Shown here in pieces: positions 5,463 to 6,405 of a DNA stretch of 6,405 nt (the first letter of the stretch is position 1; the number at the start of each line of letters is the position of its first letter). This DNA is from Nitriliruptoraceae bacterium (lineage in GTDB: Bacteria; Actinomycetota; Nitriliruptoria; Nitriliruptorales; Nitriliruptoraceae): NCBI GenBank assembly GCA_007131525.1, contig SLQK01000277.1, forward strand, positions 1 through 6,405, given 5' to 3'. Position numbers and translations under genes: made by a program. The notes under the pieces were generated by a model. The model had not been told where the DNA came from and did no database searches. It was given only the letters and a program-made list of their open reading frames with translations.

Positions 5463-6296
5463 TCAGGCGGCGACCGGGACGCCGCGCAGGCGCTGGTAGG
5501 TGTAGGCCTGCGCGATGAACACCACGGGCAGGGCGACCAGCAGGCCGATGCCGCACAGCAGTGCACCGATGAAGTACGCGACCAACGAGGCCAGGAAGAA
5601 CCCGATCAGGGTGCCCAGGTTCTGGTTCACGAAGCTGAAGCTCGCCTTGATCGCGTCGACGCCCGTCATGTTCTGGTCGATCAGGAAGTGCACGTAGAAC
5701 TGGACGAAGAAGGTCACGATGAGACCGGGGATGTAGCAGAGGATGCTGCCGATCCCGGTCAGCACCGCCACGATCAACGCGCCGATGAGGAGCTGGGGGA
5801 GGTTGTCGAACTTGAACAGCGTCTGCAGTTCGATCGTCTGACCACGGGTCAGCGCCAACGCCGCCCGGACGACCGCGGCCTGGATGATCACGAAGCCCAG
5901 GAACCCGACGATCGCCGTGAAGCCGAAGTACAGGAGGTAGCCGAAGCCGAAGCCGAAGCCGCCGCCGGTCATCATCCGTTCGAGCTGCTGCTCGGTGGTC
6001 GGCATGAAGATCGCGCTGGTGATCAGGGACCACACGAAGGTGACGATGAAGATGACGACGATGTAGGCCAGCAGTGCGAGCAGGATCGGCCCGAGGTTCT
6101 GCTGGAACTTCGTCCACCCGTAGTTGAACGCCGCACCGATCGAGTAGGGCTCCTGACCCGCCGGCGGCCGACCGCCTGCCGGCGGGAAGGAGCCGGGGGG
6201 TGGTCCACCGGGTCCGCCGGGGGGTGGTCCACCAGGTCCGCCGGGGGGTGGTCCGCCGGGTCCGCCGGGCGGAGGTGGCTGCGGTGTGTCGCTCAC
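5463..6296 (-). CDS. Six-helix membrane protein with Pro/Gly-repeat N-terminus (DUF975-like)
   Basis: Predicted 277-residue integral membrane protein. Residues 5-47 are almost entirely Pro and Gly, built from GGPGGPPP repeats, followed by YSIGAAFNYGWTKFQQN (about 51-67), the short amphipathic lead-in often seen before the first span in this protein type. Hydrophobic spans fall near 68-91, 120-143, 169-188, 190-206, 227-245 and 247-265. A GGGFGFGFG stretch (111-119) lies between spans one and two. The segment DQNMTGVDAIKASFSFVNQN (207-226) resembles the conserved D-x-G-x-x-DAIK-x-S motif of DUF975 and glycerophosphodiester phosphodiesterase membrane domains. It probably has no enzymatic domain; function unknown. 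Start: GTG 6296 opens the typical SDTPQPPPP sequence and has AGGGAG nine bases upstream. In-frame ATG 6365 and GTG 6356 would add 23 or 20 non-family residues and lie upstream of the predicted -10 box. Confidence 0.85.
   Translation of the reverse strand: MSDTPQPPPPGGPGGPPPGGPGGPPPGGPGGPPPGSFPPAGGRPPAGQEPYSIGAAFNYGWTKFQQNLGPILLALLAYIVVIFIVTFVWSLITSAIFMPTTEQQLERMMTGGGFGFGFGYLLYFGFTAIVGFLGFVIIQAAVVRAALALTRGQTIELQTLFKFDNLPQLLIGALIVAVLTGIGSILCYIPGLIVTFFVQFYVHFLIDQNMTGVDAIKASFSFVNQNLGTLIGFFLASLVAYFIGALLCGIGLLVALPVVFIAQAYTYQRLRGVPVAA
6193..6279 (-). repeat. 24-bp tandem repeat encoding GGPGGPPP
   Basis: Three 24-base copies (6193-6216, 6217-6240, 6241-6264) differ from each other at one or two bases, and a partial, more diverged copy follows (6265-6279). 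Read on the minus strand each encodes the octapeptide GGPGGPPP within the cytoplasmic-type N-terminal arm of the membrane protein. The in-frame unit allows copy-number change without frameshift. Confidence 0.85.
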
Positions 6297-6405
6297 GGGC
6301 TCGCGCTCCCTGTGCTCGGTTGCGAGGGACGCTAGCACCGGCCGATCTTCGCTCACAGGGACCATCCCCTATCGCGCCCAGGTCGGGATCGGGGTCCCGG
6401 ACGAC
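6297..6405 (-). promoter_or_regulatory. Upstream region and extended -10 promoter of the membrane-protein gene
   Basis: On the minus strand TGCTAGCGT (6337 down to 6329) is an extended -10 (TGN plus TAGCGT). Transcription would start near 6322, leaving a leader of about 26 bases with AGGGAG before GTG 6296. At 17 bases spacing the -35 would be TGTGAG, a weak match, which an extended -10 can tolerate. The remaining sequence to 6405 shows no gene. Confidence 0.4.

Noticed and set aside
3209..5518. Plus-strand open frame of 769 codons
   Set aside because: It runs across five annotated elements in a different frame, and its Arg/Pro/Gly-rich translation is typical of shadow frames in GC-rich DNA.
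5316..6335. Plus-strand frame rich in Asp/Glu/Gln opposite the membrane protein
   Set aside because: The acidic composition is the expected antisense of hydrophobic codons; the minus strand encodes a coherent six-span membrane protein with a good start.

Overview
The window is high-GC DNA (very roughly 70% G+C by eye) with strongly GC-rich third codon positions, frequent GTG starts and tightly packed genes. It looks like chromosomal housekeeping sequence from an actinobacterium or a deep-branching relative. That placement is an inference; no marker here fixes the genus. I see no mobile element, CRISPR array, tRNA or rRNA.

Layout. A minus-strand pair opens the window: a YbaK/EbsC-type aminoacyl-tRNA deacylase (1-443, cut by the window edge) lies 9 bases downstream of a D-2-hydroxyacid dehydrogenase (453-1367). 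A 111-base divergent spacer (1368-1478) separates this pair from glutamate racemase murI (1479-2510, +). MurI carries an unusual repeat-built C-terminal tail of about 73 residues. It runs 40 bases into the end of a convergent M20-family amidohydrolase (2471-3664, -). A second divergent spacer (3665-3773) contains a perfect 8+8 base palindrome and leads to a HAD-superfamily hydrolase (3774-4397, +). The HAD gene overlaps by 8 bases the end of a small Cys-rich, probably zinc-binding protein of unknown function (4390-4779, -). A third divergent spacer (4780-4862) holds a good promoter for a DUF2752 membrane protein (4863-5291, +). A noncoding stretch of 171 bases (5292-5462) contains a perfect 12-bp stem hairpin, probably a shared terminator. 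The window closes with a six-helix membrane protein that has a Pro/Gly-repeat N-terminus (5463-6296, -) and its promoter region.

How the genes relate. Orientation alternates, giving three divergent and three convergent junctions, so most genes are probably transcribed singly. The only likely operon is dehydrogenase-deacylase. MurI supplies D-glutamate for peptidoglycan; the deacylase clears mischarged tRNA; the amidohydrolase probably trims a dipeptide or N-acyl amino acid; the HAD enzyme resembles a phosphatase family known from riboflavin biosynthesis. I see no shared pathway.

I found no convincing new biological system. The points most worth a second look are the tandem-repeat tail of MurI, the Cys-rich protein whose start codon lies inside the -35 box of the divergent DUF2752 gene, the altered acid/base position of the HAD enzyme, and the palindrome at 3691-3710.
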